Positions 8,167 to 21,441 of a DNA stretch of 64,000 nt are shown in pieces (position 1 is the first letter of the stretch; every line of letters begins with the position of its first letter). Origin of the DNA: Rhodocollybia butyracea (taxonomy: Eukaryota; Basidiomycota; Agaricomycetes; Agaricales; Omphalotaceae); the NCBI GenBank assembly GCA_015501585.1, contig JADNRY010000126.1, positions 1 through 64,000 of the forward strand. Reading direction: 5' to 3'. Under the pieces are notes generated by a model. It did not search any database and was not told the origin of the DNA. It saw only the letters and a list, made by a program, of their open reading frames with translations. A program made the position numbers and the translations under genes.

Positions 8167-10060
8167 GAAAGGCAAGAAAGCAACGTTTGGTAACTCACGT
8201 GCACGCGTCCATTATGTACGGGCGCTAAATCGCCTGCTCTTCAAGACGGGACGGCAGCGCGACGGGTCAGGAAAACAAAAGGTGCTTGGCCTTTCGCATT
8301 AACAACCGAATAAGTATTCTTTTCCGGGGGCCCCCTCTATAGATATTTTGTGACCTACTCTATTAGTGATTTGCTTAGTGGCTTGGAAGATAATTCGTTG
8401 AGTCTCGTCCTCAACTCGTCCCTTCCGAGTACTAAGTATGCGGACAACTTGAGTTCTAAGCCGGCCGTATCAAAACGCAGGAGGGAAGCCCGTCTCAAAA
8501 TCGGAACCTAGGGGCCACCGGCCACTAGCCACTAGCCAGGTTTTCGTTTCGACCGGGTTTCGACCTTGTCGATAGAGAATACTTAATCCGTAAACCACTT
8601 GAGAGTATCAGCATGGATGAGCAGATGAAGTAATAAATATTTAAATACTCACCAGTGATCCGATTCTGTTCCTGCCTTGTCCGTCTCAGTCACAATGTCT
8701 ATGTTCAGATACACGGCATGAGCAGATTATCGATCACAAAATACAACTGCACTCACCAGATCTTTTGCGCACTGTCTGTCTTGCCTCTTGGTTTCTCATC
8801 ATGGGCAAAAGGGTACGTGTGTACGTGTTCTCTATATGCATGTGTCTCCGTAGTTCCTGGTTAATACGCTAACGTGTTAGCGACTGGGATAGGTGGTGCT
8901 GGTGAGGATCAAACGACAATAAGCCGTAAAAAGCGGACTGTATTCAAAGCGCCTAACTTCGGGCCGTTTGTTGGTTTAAGCGCCGACTTACTATTTTTCG
9001 CTCTCTTAAACCCTTCGCCTTTTTGTCGACTTTGGACACACCCTCCAGCCGGCCACTCCATATATGTACACAAGCTACTGCCAAAATTAATGTCATTGTC
9101 ACAGCCATTGATTGAACCGCTGAACGCTGGAACGCTGGAAGACGAACGAGTTCAAGCATCACATCAGTCGATGTTCCTTCTCCACTCTCAATTTTCTCAA
9201 CCCTCGGCAGAGGTTTCTTCTCCATGGAAGGACAAGAGGGAGGATAGAGGACCGTCGTCAGAGGGTACGATAAGTTTTGTATATCATACTGGGCGTCGGG
9301 GAAGTTCCTTGGACTAAGGTATGTTTGAACACCGCTATCCATCGACTACTCTGATTAGCGGCCTTTCCCCAGAACGTATCCCGCTGAATCTCTCAACCTT
9401 GAAATCGAACGGTTGTGTATATTATATTCGTTGGACAACGGCACCCCGAACAAGCTTCTCATCTTCCAAACACTCTCGGATCCGCTGGAACCTCCAAAAA
9501 TGTTATGCGCAGACTAACGATGGCCGCAAAGATCTTGGCTGTGAACGAAGAGAAACCGCAAGGCAGCAGTAGCTGAGGTATGTCCGCGACTTATATTTGG
9601 ATTCCAGCACTAATATCACCCCCCCCCCCCCAGCTCTGTCACGACTCTTCCGATGAATACCTCTCCGCCTACCCGCCCACTAACGGTTTAACCGGCCTTC
9701 GAGCTTTGCCTCCAAGACTTTACCAAAAGCCACCGGCAGAGTCAATCTCTGGCTTTCTATTCTTCAGGTGGGTTGTCCCTCATTGTACCCCTCTTTGTTC
9801 TGCTGTCCGCGCGTTAAATTTTCGGCCCTTCTACCTCTCTGCGCTCACTCCTGGGTGCGAGATCTTTAATGCTTGATTGCTCAAGCCGGAATGCCCTGTA
9901 TTATACGCCTTTCTTCGCATCTTCCTTCATTCATTCGGTGCTATCTTTCAAACTCAGGTCAGCTAAACTCAAGCCCCGTATTCTAGGTCACTCAGAGGTA
10001 TTCCACCGTCGCGAATATCCAGACTACGCAATTCCGGCCGATTTCTTGGATCACCTCCGA

Positions 10061-10588
10061 CTAACTCCCTTTTCGGAAGTCGCTAGGCCTCAGGTACTGG
10101 ACGCAGCTCCCTACTGCCTGGGCCCCAACACCAGCTACCAGCTTTCATCAGCAGTTTTCATCAAAATGAATTCGAAGTTCAAGCTGTTAGGAGCTCGCTG
10201 CAAGTTGTTATCCGATGCTACGTCTTTTCTGTGCAGTCCCAGGGACGTAGGAAATGGTGTCCTCCGAGTATTTAAATCAAGTGTGTATAGTTCGTCCTCT
10301 ATTTCTAGTGTCGATTCTGACCTCTTCATCTCAAGGCCCCGGCTTCTCTTAACTCGGGACGCATTCTCCGACTGAAGCTCTTCGGAGCCAGGTAGTCCCT
10401 CGTATGGTCCTCGTCGGCTCGGAATCGGAGTCCTGGAATAAGAACCTCAGACTTTTTCACGTGAGTCCTTTCCGGGCCTGTCCTGGCTACTCACACTTCT
10501 TCAATGTATTCTCATTTCGTTGCTTCCAGTCCCGTTGGTTCTTCTGGGTGCCGGAATTGTTTTCTGGTCTCTTCACCCGGCTCCCCGA
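10061..10588 (+). repeat. Tandem duplication of about 530 bp, unit 1
   Basis: The unit runs from CTAAC...CGGAAGTCGCTAGGCCT to the matching start at 10589. Conserved parts include GGTACTGGACG and TTTAAATCAAG. A GTGAGTCC...TTCCAG intron-like segment near 10459-10530 also recurs in unit 2, so this may be a relic of a spliced transcript. Conceptual proteins of the two units differ at many non-synonymous sites and one has shifted frame, which argues against a maintained coding region. Confidence 0.75.
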
Positions 10589-11125
10589 CTAACGCCTCTG
10601 TCGGAAGTCGCTAGGCCTCAGGTACTGGACGTAGCGCCCCCTACTACCTGGACCCCAACACCAACTGAAGTCAGCTACCAGCTTTCATCAGCACTTTTCA
10701 TTGAAATGAATTCGGAGCGCAAGCTGTTAGGAGTTCGCTGCAAGTTGCTATCCGGTACTACGTCTTTTCTTTGCAGTCCCAGAGATGTAGGAAATAGAGT
10801 CCTCCGAGTATTTAAATCAAGTGCGTATAATTCGTCCCTCTATATCGCGTGTCACATTCTGACCTCTTCATCTAAAGGCGCCGGCTTCTCTTAACTCGGG
10901 ACGTATACTCCGACTCCTTTTCGAAGCTCTTTGGAACCAGGTAGCCCCTCGTACTTTTCTCATTAGCTCGGAACCGGAGTTCTGGAATAAGGACCTCAGA
11001 CCGTTTCGCGTGAGTCCTTCTTTCCGGGCCTATCCTGGCTACTCACATTTCGTCAACATGTTCTCATTTCGTTGTTACAGTCCTTTTGGTTCCTCCGGCC
11101 AGAATGGTTTTCAGGTCTCTTGCTA
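10589..11125 (+). repeat. Tandem duplication of about 530 bp, unit 2
   Basis: Second copy of 10061-10588, adjoining it directly, with several small indels. Its intron-like segment GTGAGTCCTTC...GTTACAG is conserved in place. From 11126 to 15230 I find no gene that I can support. Open frames at 12320-12772 (minus) and 12724-12981 (plus, acidic) are long enough to note but show no family signal. Confidence 0.75.
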
Positions 11126-14100
11126 CGACTCGCCTTATTGACTTCGGGATTCAATTCCACCGTATGGGAAAGTCCATCTACGCTAGGGAGGGCAGGGCGT
11201 TCAGGAAGCAGCGAAACGCGAAGCGGGCTTGTGAAGTGCCAGGTGCTGTTTTAGAGGTCAGAACGACTCTCATCTCGGAGCTCGAACTCTGCTGAGCGTC
11301 GATTCTAGGCCACTTCCCCTGCCTCATATCTTCAAGCTCCAAATGTGCTCTACGTTTTGAGTCTGGTATGCGAGGTCCGCTAGATGTTAGTGTAGTCTTG
11401 ACGATCTGTGTCCTATTAAATCTTGCGCATCGAATCATAACATTCTTCGTAATTCCTCACGTAGCGATCTCTCCAAAACTGCTAGAAATGTCTCGACCAT
11501 GGCCATTGAGTCGGCTGCTATTTAAAGTTAACGATGTCTCTGACATCCACCCCCGTACGAAGATCCAGTCATAGCTCGTCTCGTCTTGCAAAACCGATAG
11601 CTATATCTCAAATCCCATTGAAGGAACCTATGCGTCCAGAAGTTGAGTGGTGAGGAGGACCTGTGAAACAAATTGAAAATTAGATTTGAAATACAGAAGA
11701 CGAGGTTTGTTGGTGAATGCAATCCCATTCGCGATACTAGGAAGGACAATTGTCAGGCGCGAAAGATAGCGTAGCCGGGTTAGGATATCCATAGGCAGCA
11801 AGAAAAAGATCAGTGAAAGTAGTCGAACATGTGAACTTCGATATGACTTACACACAAGCAGACAGGGCAGCCCTGCTAAGATCGACGGAAGTTCATTCGT
11901 TACCTGTCTGACAGACCTAATTGAATCGCAATAGTGCCAATTGCGAAATATTACATTGATTTCAGAGCTCTATAATAGTGGCCATCTACTACCTTAATTC
12001 GGTCTCACAGGCTCGACACGTCTTCAATATGGAACCTCCCCAGTTCTTGTGACTCGCTCTTCCATCACGTATAGTAAGGCAAAGAGAGATACGGTTCTCT
12101 CGGATGATTCATTGAATGATTCCACTCATGTCATCACCCCCATCTCTTCCTCAGCCACAGTGCTCTCCTTCTCTACCATATCCTTACGGCGGGTGACTAG
12201 TGGAAGCAGTGATCCTAGAAGCTCGACGGGTTGATGTTGATCTCTTCACCGAACTGGAAACCGTAGATACAGTGACATTCCTGGCACTAGGATCAGACTC
12301 GCTGCAGCGCGCTAGGACATCATTCGGGGATACGGGCGGCTCTGCGAGGTACGATCTGAGTAGCAAGAGGCTCGGAGAACCTCAACTGAGATACATCTGG
12401 AGTTCGACTAGTTCCAGCGGGTTTGGGTGTACTGGGAATGACGGGAATACGCATGAGCGACTTGTATAGCTGTGGTCGGTTTGAAATCCCGAGGTTACGC
12501 CGCTCGAAATGAGACACTTGAAAAGTGAGCGCAATCTCTTGCCAAAATCCTTCCGAGAACATCGGGTCATGACAAGAGAACTTCATCTTCCTTGAAACGT
12601 CTTGCCCATGACTATACGGAAGATTGAGATCTAACCCCAACTCCAACGCTATGACTTGAATGGCCTGGTGTAAGCGATGAGTCGAAATATGGTTAAATTT
12701 CCGAAGGCAGGAAGGATAGAGGAGTGCAGGTTGTCTGGGAGACCCCAATCGACTCATGGGATCCAGTGTCAAACTTGAGCGGAGCCGGAAAAGCTGTTGG
12801 TGATGAAGAAGCTAGCGTTACTTCAGAGACACCAAAGGTTATGTCCAGATACCCGCGCCTGGGTGTACCGCAAGGAGTAGAGGGAATGCCCATAACGCGT
12901 CCCGAGAAAGAGCCACCTTCGCTATGGGACCTCGACGCCGATGATGGCTCAGTTGTAATCTCAGATCTGACAGGCTTCTAAACCGAGCAAAATTAGCTCA
13001 ATTAAACAGACTAGAGAAATTTAGCGTACTTTCTTGCCAACGAAACTTCTTCATATTCGCTGTCCACGCCGCCATGCCTTGAACCATGAACGAAGACGAA
13101 GAGGCTAGATGCTCTGCGCATGCGAGAAGTTGTCTCCGAGGTTTTAGGCTTGAGAAGAGAGGGTAGCGTTTGTTTCTGCGCACTCGTAAAATCAAGTACT
13201 CTGTCTCTAGCGAGGATCATGTATCTCCTGGAACGAGCTTGGAGCTTCAGGCTACTTCCTCAGAGAAAGTGAATAAATGTATTGAGCATTCAAGTATGCC
13301 TGGATGTAACCTGGACAATTAAATTAGGAAGGAAATGCAAACGTTGCATATCATCAGGTTGGACGTACGGGTCTCCTAGCGTCTTCGTTTCTCTCATCAC
13401 GTTGATCGCTCCCAGGACCTTCCCCGCAACGCCCTACAAAACACCTCCCATAATACTGCCGGAACTGCTCGATTTCCATCACTCTGCCTCCAGCGCTCAA
13501 AGTGTACGGTACGCCTCAATTAACGCCCTTTCCGACATCTACGGCTATATCTCCCCTTATACCCTTCGCGTGTACACCCTGACCAAGTGCACTGTTCCCA
13601 TCGTTCGGTCACCGCCAAATATGTAATGCTTGCTGGTGTAGTTGGAGCAGGGAAAGTAAGCGTTGTCGACCGTCAGCACATCAAAAGGCCGACCATGGCA
13701 ACCCCTCAACGAATGTCAGGCGGGGCTAGGTGTCTGCAGCAATAACGACCACCGTACCTAAAAGAACAAGTAGATGCATTAGATTAGGAAAGAAACGATG
13801 GGTAACTACTCAAACGTACTATCGATATTAACCAACCGACCAAGACAAAGTGTAGTATTCGCAGTGCCAAGCGGAACGCGGAAAGTCCACAACTAGAACA
13901 TCCAACCCTGGTGCTATGCTCTGAGATACACCCTAAACTGGTCCGTCTGGAATAAAGTCGCTGGACGGCCTTTGGACTACGGGTCTGCACCAAACAGCGG
14001 GTATGTCTTCATCAGTTTGCCGGCGACGAGTCTGGTTACAGCCGGAAGGGAAAGAGGTACGCCATAGACATAGTTCGGATGCTGTGGTTTGTTATTGGTA

Positions 14101-14307
14101 TCAAAGCGCTGTCTGTGAGAGCATGGATGAGAAAGACAAGCAGAGGTGGTAGCGTATACGGTATACAGACTGTGCGTTGGCTCAAGCGTTGATATTGAAT
14201 ATTGAATACCGATGGTGGTTCAAATAAATCAAGATCCAGGATTCCAACGCGTAAACGGTGTGGAAGTAGGGAAAGCGATACCGTCAAAATTACTGAAAGA
14301 GATTAGG

Positions 14308-14517
14308 TCAAAAACTTGCTAATCGACTAGGAGGGCATTCACCTGCAACAGTACTCTTCCCGATGTCACCTTTACAGCTCGAGACGAAATAATATCCTTT
14401 ACTTCGCGGTTCCACGTTTAGGCGGTAAACCACCGCTAATAGGCCCTTGCCGAGGCATTTCTGGGGGTATACGAGAATTTCATAAGGTAAACTAGTTAGA
14501 AAATCCGCAGTGAGCAA
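14308..14517 (-). CDS. Hypothetical exon
   Basis: An open frame with ordinary protein-like composition, including LPYEILVYPQKCLGKGLLAV and YYFVSSCKGDIGKSTVAG. It extends upstream of the first Met in the same frame. I recognise no domain. A neighbouring segment at about 14240-14290 reads FDGIAFPTSTPFTRWNP after a TTTCAG acceptor and could be a further exon. The support is only compositional. Confidence 0.2.
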   Translation of the reverse strand: MLTADFLTSLPYEILVYPQKCLGKGLLAVVYRLNVEPRSKGYYFVSSCKGDIGKSTVAGECPPSRLASF

Positions 14518-15230
14518 CGATTCATCGACATCTTGGACAGAAAATAAATTTTCGGAATAGAGTAATGATCATGAGAAATTCGCTTACAAGCGGGTTTTTG
14601 TGTATTCTGGTAAGGACGAATTGAGAAAAGACCCTCTTTGCGGGTAAGGCGACGGATTAGAAGCGGAAAATAGCAAGGACCAGTGTTTGTGCGATCAAGT
14701 CGGTCAAGGACATTGGACAAGGACAACGGTCTGGTTTAAATAAGCGCTTGTTAAACGCCATGCTAGTCTCGCAATCACGAGAGTGAAGAAAAATCGTTCA
14801 CTCAAGACACCGTGCCTGGAATCTGGATCAAACTCGATTAGGAGTCTGCGCACTATGACTTTCGCCTGGAATAGCGGTGGCAGACAGTTTGTATCATATC
14901 AGATCTGGATCAAAAAAACCAAGGTCGACACCGTCGGATCCAGCCCCTTAGCCGCTACCTCAGCTTCAAGCTTTAAGTTTGAATTTAATCCTCGGGAGTC
15001 TTAAGCTGGACCCTGGTCGCCGCTATCAAATCTTGCTACGAGGTGAACTATCGACTCGACTCACGAGTCATTAATCATTCGATACAGTGTACATTACTTC
15101 GTTTGGCTCGGACTATCTATCAGGAGATAGTACATGGGTATGTAGATGCAAGGGTATGTGGTTACGGAGATGTAAGAGTGTGTAGTATTAGTTGCTCAAG
15201 CGTGCAGCTTAGATATCTATCCATATGTAT

Positions 15231-16730
15231 CTATTTTTCTGCGTTCTTTGGCAATGATGGTAGCTGTCTTTTTGGAATAAGTCGCGACACTGAATCAGAG
15301 GGTGCTATTGAAGCAAAGTCCGGTTCCCATACTGACCCCGGACGGGATATCATCATCGTCTCTGATAAGGGGCTGCCATATTCCAATCGAGAGTCCGATC
15401 GAAATGAAGAGGGTTGCACGGGCGGAACAGTAGCTCTAGGTCTGTTACGTCGGCGAAGGCATAAAAAACCCAGCCACTAGAACAACGACAAGCAAGAGAG
15501 TGCCAAGAGCGGCTCCTACTATGGCTGCCACAAAACTAGAGTGGTCAGAATTATGTATGTTTGCTGCTGGCGTTGAAGAACCTGAAGGACTCAGTGGAAC
15601 TGAAGAGCTAGATGTAACTGGAGAACTAGATGTGATTTCAAGGGTCGAGCACGATGATCAGTCATGAATCACAGGAGATAATTACGGGGTGGGAAGAGCT
15701 CACCCCGAGGAAGCTGTAGAGGTTTGGGACGGCGGTTCTTGGGAGCTGGAAGCTGAAAGTGAAGTAGTGCTTGTAATAGTACCGGATGATGTAGACGGTG
15801 CTGTGGTATCAGACGAGCTTAGTTGACTATTTTGACTATCAGTTTAAAGCCATGTAAACCAGAAGAATGAAGTTACGTTGTAGCCGATACCGTGGTACTA
15901 GACGAGCTCGATTGACTATTTCGATCATCAACTTGCCGTTATGCAAACTAGAAGAATGAACTCACATCGATCCAGATGAGGACGCTTTAGTCCTGCCCGA
16001 CCATCAATTAGCGCTATGCAAACTAGAAGAATGAACTCACGGCGTTGAAGATGGGCTACCTCTGCGACCATTAGCTTGGGTTACGCAAACCAGAAGATTA
16101 AACTCACGACTGCTGAGATGAGCTCTGCCTGCGAGCATTAACTCAGTATTTTGTCGGCCAAACCACAAGACTGAACTTACATCCCTGATCTATTCGGTTC
16201 CTGCGAGTCTTTGGAGTCTTGTGAGTTTTTGGAGTCTTGTGAGTTTTTGGAGTCCTGCGAGTCTTGCGAACCTCTGTGACAATCATTTTAGCGTTTACGC
16301 AAATTGAACAGGGATACCTACTTGGATTTTGAGTTTGAACTCCGGTTGTCAAGTATATCAAAGCTTGAGCTGCTTGTAGCGTCTCTAATTCAGGAACTCT
16401 TCAAAACTTGTGGGATGCAAAGGCGAAACTACGCTTACTGATTCTTGTCCGTTATCATTTGGATACGATAAGTCCTATAAGCTTCGCTTTCAGATACTGA
16501 CCAAGCGTAAAATACGGTGAACAAAACGCACCCTGTCGCGGTAGTTGAGGAGCGAACGTTACAGCCCCAATAGACTTCCATGAGAATTAACAGTTAACAA
16601 TTTTGTGTTGTCTGCCCCTTATCATCATCCTTGATCAACGCCAACGCAAAACTCGTAGGATCGTTGGAGTCTAGACTCCAGTTGCAGTGACTGGACCAGA
16701 TACCGTTGTCGAACTGGAAGCAATGATACG
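15231..16730 (-). CDS. Ser/Thr-rich single-pass membrane protein, multi-exon, frameshifted after the TM
   Basis: The N-terminal domain carries the pattern FDNGIW...CNWSLDSNDPTSFALAL, like the ectodomain of the gene at 50351-51711. Then come Ser/Thr/Gln-rich exons: 16273-16181 (DSKNSQ repeats), 16128-16108, 16061-16041, 15992-15966, 15915-15877, 15826-15704 and the last exon from 15625. Each listed internal exon is a multiple of three and all the introns between them are phase 2. The last exon has a membrane segment (AIVGAALGTLLLVVVLVAGF) and then a run of six T (15463-15468 as A on the plus strand) that throws the frame to an early stop. Removing one T would restore an RRR basic anchor and a cytoplasmic tail that stays open to 15231. 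So this is a recent pseudogene, a sequencing indel, or a truncated form. N-terminal exon boundaries are unsure. Such proteins are likely surface sensors or wall-linked proteins. Confidence 0.65.
15827..16180 (-). repeat. Array of duplicated intron plus micro-exon modules
   Basis: Five introns of 46-52 bp share the 5' part GTGAGTTCATTCTTCT followed by an (A/G)GTTTGC-like stretch, and separate exons of 21, 21, 27 and 39 bp. Module length is about 67-90 bp. The similarity is greater in the introns than in the exons. This is what tandem amplification of one exon-intron unit inside a gene would leave. Confidence 0.7.
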
Positions 16731-19700
16731 AGCACTTTGAGTTCCAGAAATGAAAATAGTCGAGTATGAAAAGATTGTGAGTAGCAGTCTATTATTTAGC
16801 AATATGTTAGGATGTATCAAACGCATGCACAATACACTGACCTGGCTGCGGAAACCATTAGATCTCAAGTTGTTGAGAGGGAAATAAAAGAAAGAGGACG
16901 AAAGTCACTATTTCGGACGTTGTAAGACCTTATATGGAAAAGACAGTCGATACAATGATGGGGACGGTAAACATGGGGTATATATGAAGCATGAAGCAGT
17001 CCGTCTGTCCACTTACTAATAGCTATCAGCAACAGCTGGAATGCTGTTCATCGAACTGCGGTCGCGTCCTCCAAGACATCCAAAATGGGTTTGTTTCGAC
17101 ATCAATGATATTACACTTCATTGATGAGATGATACAACGACGAAGAGCCTGGATGCCACCTGATGCCACATGCAGCAATCCCCATACGATAAATATATCT
17201 TTCCGCAGACCCAGTGTTCAAAGAATCTATTTGCATCGCGCTCAACCGTTCACGGCCTTAAAGCGGGCAACGTTAGCGATACGAAGAACCTAAGCTTTAG
17301 AATACACACTGCATCTTGCCTGTCCCTTCTTAATCGTCCTCGTTTGTCATTTATTATTATTTCTAGATGAGCAAAGCAGTCGTTAAAGCTAGAAGTAGGA
17401 AAAATCTCTGTTCGACACGCCATCCTTCAATAGATGGGTTATTGAAATAGCTAGATTCTCAGTTCATATTTTTTGAGGATGCTCAGAACTCAGAAGGCTA
17501 ATCAGTTACTTTCGCGGTATTCTGCTCAACGGAAAATCAGAAATACAACATTGATCAGTAAGAAATGCAACTCACTTCTTATATCCCCCAAAAGATCCCA
17601 ATCCAACATGACGTCCGTCAAGTTCTCCAAGCCAGTGTTCGTTGTTAGGGAGCGCCAGTAGGCCAAAATTTTCACTGTCGAAGAGACTCAGGCGTGTAGC
17701 CCGCACAGTGTATCACCATGAGGCTACTTGCGTTGAGGTCGAGTGAGCTTCGCAAACCAAACATAGACTGATGGATGGCTCAATGTAAATAGTTCAAAGG
17801 CTAGTGCGAAAGATCACCAGGTTAAAACGGTACCGGGTTTACCGGCTCAGTTAGACGTCAGGTGACACTCGTGTGCATCATTTAAATCGAAGGTTCAGTC
17901 AAGTCCTATAAGTATACACGCCGTACATACTGCATAACACTAGCTATGCTTCTACTCGTAGTATCAATAGGTGTCAATAGGTTTAGTCTACCTTCAGAAT
18001 AATACGCGCAACACTCAAAAGGACTTCCACATGCTCGGACTTCTAACTTATTTTGCTTTTTAGGGCTCAGCTCAACTTTCGCAATACCCTCGTCGGCTCC
18101 CACCAAGATTTGAACGTTTCTTCCATTTTCGATGCCACCATAGTCCCTAAACATAGAGCATGATAATATCGAAAATTGAAAAACCCACCAACGTGCAGTT
18201 TCATCTTTCTCTGGAATCATGCAAGCCACTTTCGCTTTGATTATAATAGGAGAAAGGTGTAATCTCTGCGGGAAAATTGCGTGGACTGAACTAGGAACAA
18301 CCATGACATTGAAACGAATTCAAGTTTTGGCAGAAAATTTACATAGTTCATCGCTGAACCAGGTACTTAGCTTGTCAGACTACGATTTGCGGAGAAAGAA
18401 AGATAGCGGGCAGTACCATATACGAGTGCGCCTCCCCTGGACCTCCGCGGAACAGCGGGTGAGTCAATGCGGCGACGTTAACGTCCGAAAGCCAGCCAAT
18501 ATTGTGATAAACAGTTTCGAGGGGTTGTGATCAGCCAAGTCCTCGGTAATAATTGCAGGCCTATGTAACGTCTTAGTTAATTAAGTACGCCTAGATGAAG
18601 ATAAAGAATCCATACCTGTGAGTGAATTTTCCAAGTATTACGCCCGAAGTACATCGAGCGATGCTGGTCACCGCAATCAAGTTTTGTCTTGCATAGATGA
18701 GATTTGATATCAAGAAAGACGAACCCCATACCGTGGATAACGGTTCAAAATGTCAACAGATGGCTTTCGGATCGATACGAAGTGCTGGAAGGCATGATAG
18801 GAAGCAACGCTCTACGAGGAAATATGTCTTACATACCATACATACCAATGATGTTGAGATTCAAAGTTTATGGTTCACGGTGTTTATAGACGAAGGTCAA
18901 GCTTCCATAGAATTCCGGGCCGGTTCTCTAGCGTATCCCAATCATCCAGTGTTCGACATTGGCCTAGCGGCTGTCGCCTAGAATATGAATAGTAAGTAAC
19001 AGCGGACGGAAGGAAGTAAGTAACTCACTAACCCCATGGTGAATAAAGAGATGACTAGAACGCCTTCCATCCATTCGTGCACTTAATCACCCGCCTCAAT
19101 TATTTCCATTACCTAGCGTCGCATAAGTTTGGGATGCGCCTCAGAATGCTCGGTTTGTTGTCCATTCACCTTGAAGTCCTGAACGACGAGATCAGAGCGA
19201 GCCATTTATTAAATCCGGGTACCCTCTGCTTCTCGTCTTCGAAAGGTTGGCTCAATGAAGTGCCTTGAATTTCTCAATCTATGGACATTCATGTGAGAAC
19301 AAGGGTGTCAACGTTCTAACAAGCTCTAATATCCTAGTTAGGGCACTTGCACACTCAGTCCTTAATAGTTCGTTAATTCCCGTTGTTTTGAAGTGTAGGA
19401 ATGGCATACCTCGCAGCAGAATCGTCATGGTCGGACTCGACGTCTAGCTCTCCATATTGGAATCTGACTCGCTAACTAGCTGTGAATGATAGCAGTTTCC
19501 GAAACGCAGCGCGAACAAACAAGCCCATGAATCTTGTACCGTCGCTAAGGAATTGTTCTAGCTTCACTTGAGGTTAAAGATCGATTCCAGAAAACACCAA
19601 ATTGTTCCATTTGTGTCGATCAAGTTTTGGGAATGGACAGCCGTGGTCATGATCTGGACGGAAATTTGTCACGAAAGATTTACTGTCACGATCTCGAGAG

Positions 19701-21380
19701 TCAGTTGCGTGCTAACCGCGAATAACAGACCTCAGCGCAAACGAAATTCCATTACTTCGTCGTTGGCGCCGTTGCATTTCGTTCTTCAAATGTTTCTGGA
19801 ACACGATCGCGAAAAGCCGCATTGTCGAAGAGTTTTATCCTGCGTACGGCCATCGACACCTTACCACTCTTGTGAAGTGGGACTAATTCGTTGAATTCGA
19901 CGATCCATTCCTAAGTCACAATAGCGACAGGATCGGGAAGGAAGGAAGGAACTTCTTCGGCATGGTCCAAGATCTGAAAATTCTCTCAAGACTCTTCGAG
20001 ACACACGCTTGCAAGACGTCAACTGAGGAGTTTTCCGAGAAGCTGCAAAGATTCTTCAACGGTTTAACGGACTAAGCGCACGTCAAAATGAGAACGCGCT
20101 CACGATATCCGTTCCCCTCTAGGCCCACTCACAGACCACTACCAGCTACAATGAGAAGGACCTTCAGAACGGAGATTCGTTTGATTTCCACATTAGCCGC
20201 AAGGCTATAATGTCGGTCGTATGGAAAAGAATTCATAATAGGAGAAATTGTCTTCCGAGGTCAGTGTTGGGGGGAGTATTTACCAGTTGGGGAATAAGAA
20301 CGGCTTCGAAGGGGCTGAGAGCAGAGCTCAATTAACAACCTCTGGTCGAGTAGGTCTAGCGGTAATTTTGTGAGAGCGATAAGTTTCGCTTCCCGACTTC
20401 TGTGGTCCCTCGGTGAAGCTGTAGGAGTGACGGTACTTGCGAAACCGTCAACATCATAAATGGGAGATAGTGGAGCGGGCTGACGATTCAAATGCGTGGC
20501 TAAGAAAGTTCTGTCATCAAGAATCATCTCCGAACTCCTACAGATTTCATGACTAGACTTTGTGCTACTGCGTGCTGGCGTTTCGTCACTTATTGACGCT
20601 AGAATTGGCAGCTTGGAGACTTGATTTTCGACACCGCTTTGTTCGGCCTGAGAGTTATTGTGACATACTCATTTTGCGGAGCAGATGCGTTGACGCTGTG
20701 GCTATGTTGGGTCGTTTAATTCGCGGAGAGGAATTTAGGGTGTTGATTGTTCCATCTCCTCAATAACAACACCTGTGAGCGTGTTAAACAGTTCAGATTG
20801 GGAGAGATCAAACTTTGAACGAACTTAAGGATCCAAGAAGTTGGCGAGCACGCACTGGCCATCCGAGCGAGCCATTGCTTGTCATCGTCGTCAGTGAAGT
20901 TCATGAGTTCCTCTTCCTATTTGGGAGTAATAGGACAGCTCGGACTGTATTGAGGAGAGTGATCAAATGAGATAAGGGCACAGTTTAGGAGGACGATGTG
21001 GGCGAGAGCAACTGCGCGATGTTGATGGCCGCCGGCGGTCAAAAGTTAAAATTTTAAACGTGACTTGTGATTCGCGCGATATGAGTAACACGTCTTGACC
21101 GCTCTTCCGCACCCATTCACTCACAACACAAGAGAGCCAAAGCTTGCTACATCAATGCCGGTTGCACGTATTTCTGCTCAAAGCGCGCATGTTTATCTTC
21201 TTGGAGTCACCGCAGAACGCTCTTTCCATAAGAAAGGATCAGCGCTCCAGCGATCTCGCGGCATGTTTCATTGAAGACCAACATACGTGCAACTAGGATC
21301 GCAAGCTCGTTAATTTATCATCCGCATTTCCAGCCCCGGTGCATGAGTATCCACCACAGGCAGACCTTACCCTTTGGTTG
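16731..21380. other. Gene-poor stretch
   Basis: No gene is supported here. Open frames at 17906-18304 (minus), 18697-18981 (plus), 19568-19894 (plus) and 20261-20527 (minus) show no family signal. The segment near 18704-18889 reads WITVQNVNRWL and looks protein-like but is short and ends in a stop. It may be an exon of an unknown gene. Confidence 0.5.
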
Positions 21381-21387
21381 TATAAAG
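21381..21387 (+). promoter_or_regulatory. TATA box of the methyltransferase gene
   Basis: TATAAAG lies about 60 bp upstream of the ATG at 21442, at a spacing like that seen before other genes in this window. Confidence 0.5.
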
Positions 21388-21441
21388 AGGAATAAATGCA
21401 GTATGTTTTCTTCATCCTCTTAACAGCATACACATTCTACA

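Noticed and set aside
9619..9632. Poly-C run as part of a G-quadruplex or telomere signal
   Set aside because: It is a simple homopolymer with no repeated G-tract pattern around it.
12320..12981. Overlapping antisense open frames that looked like a gene
   Set aside because: Neither frame has a recognisable motif, both start and end without clear splice or stop context, and each may be a shadow of the other.
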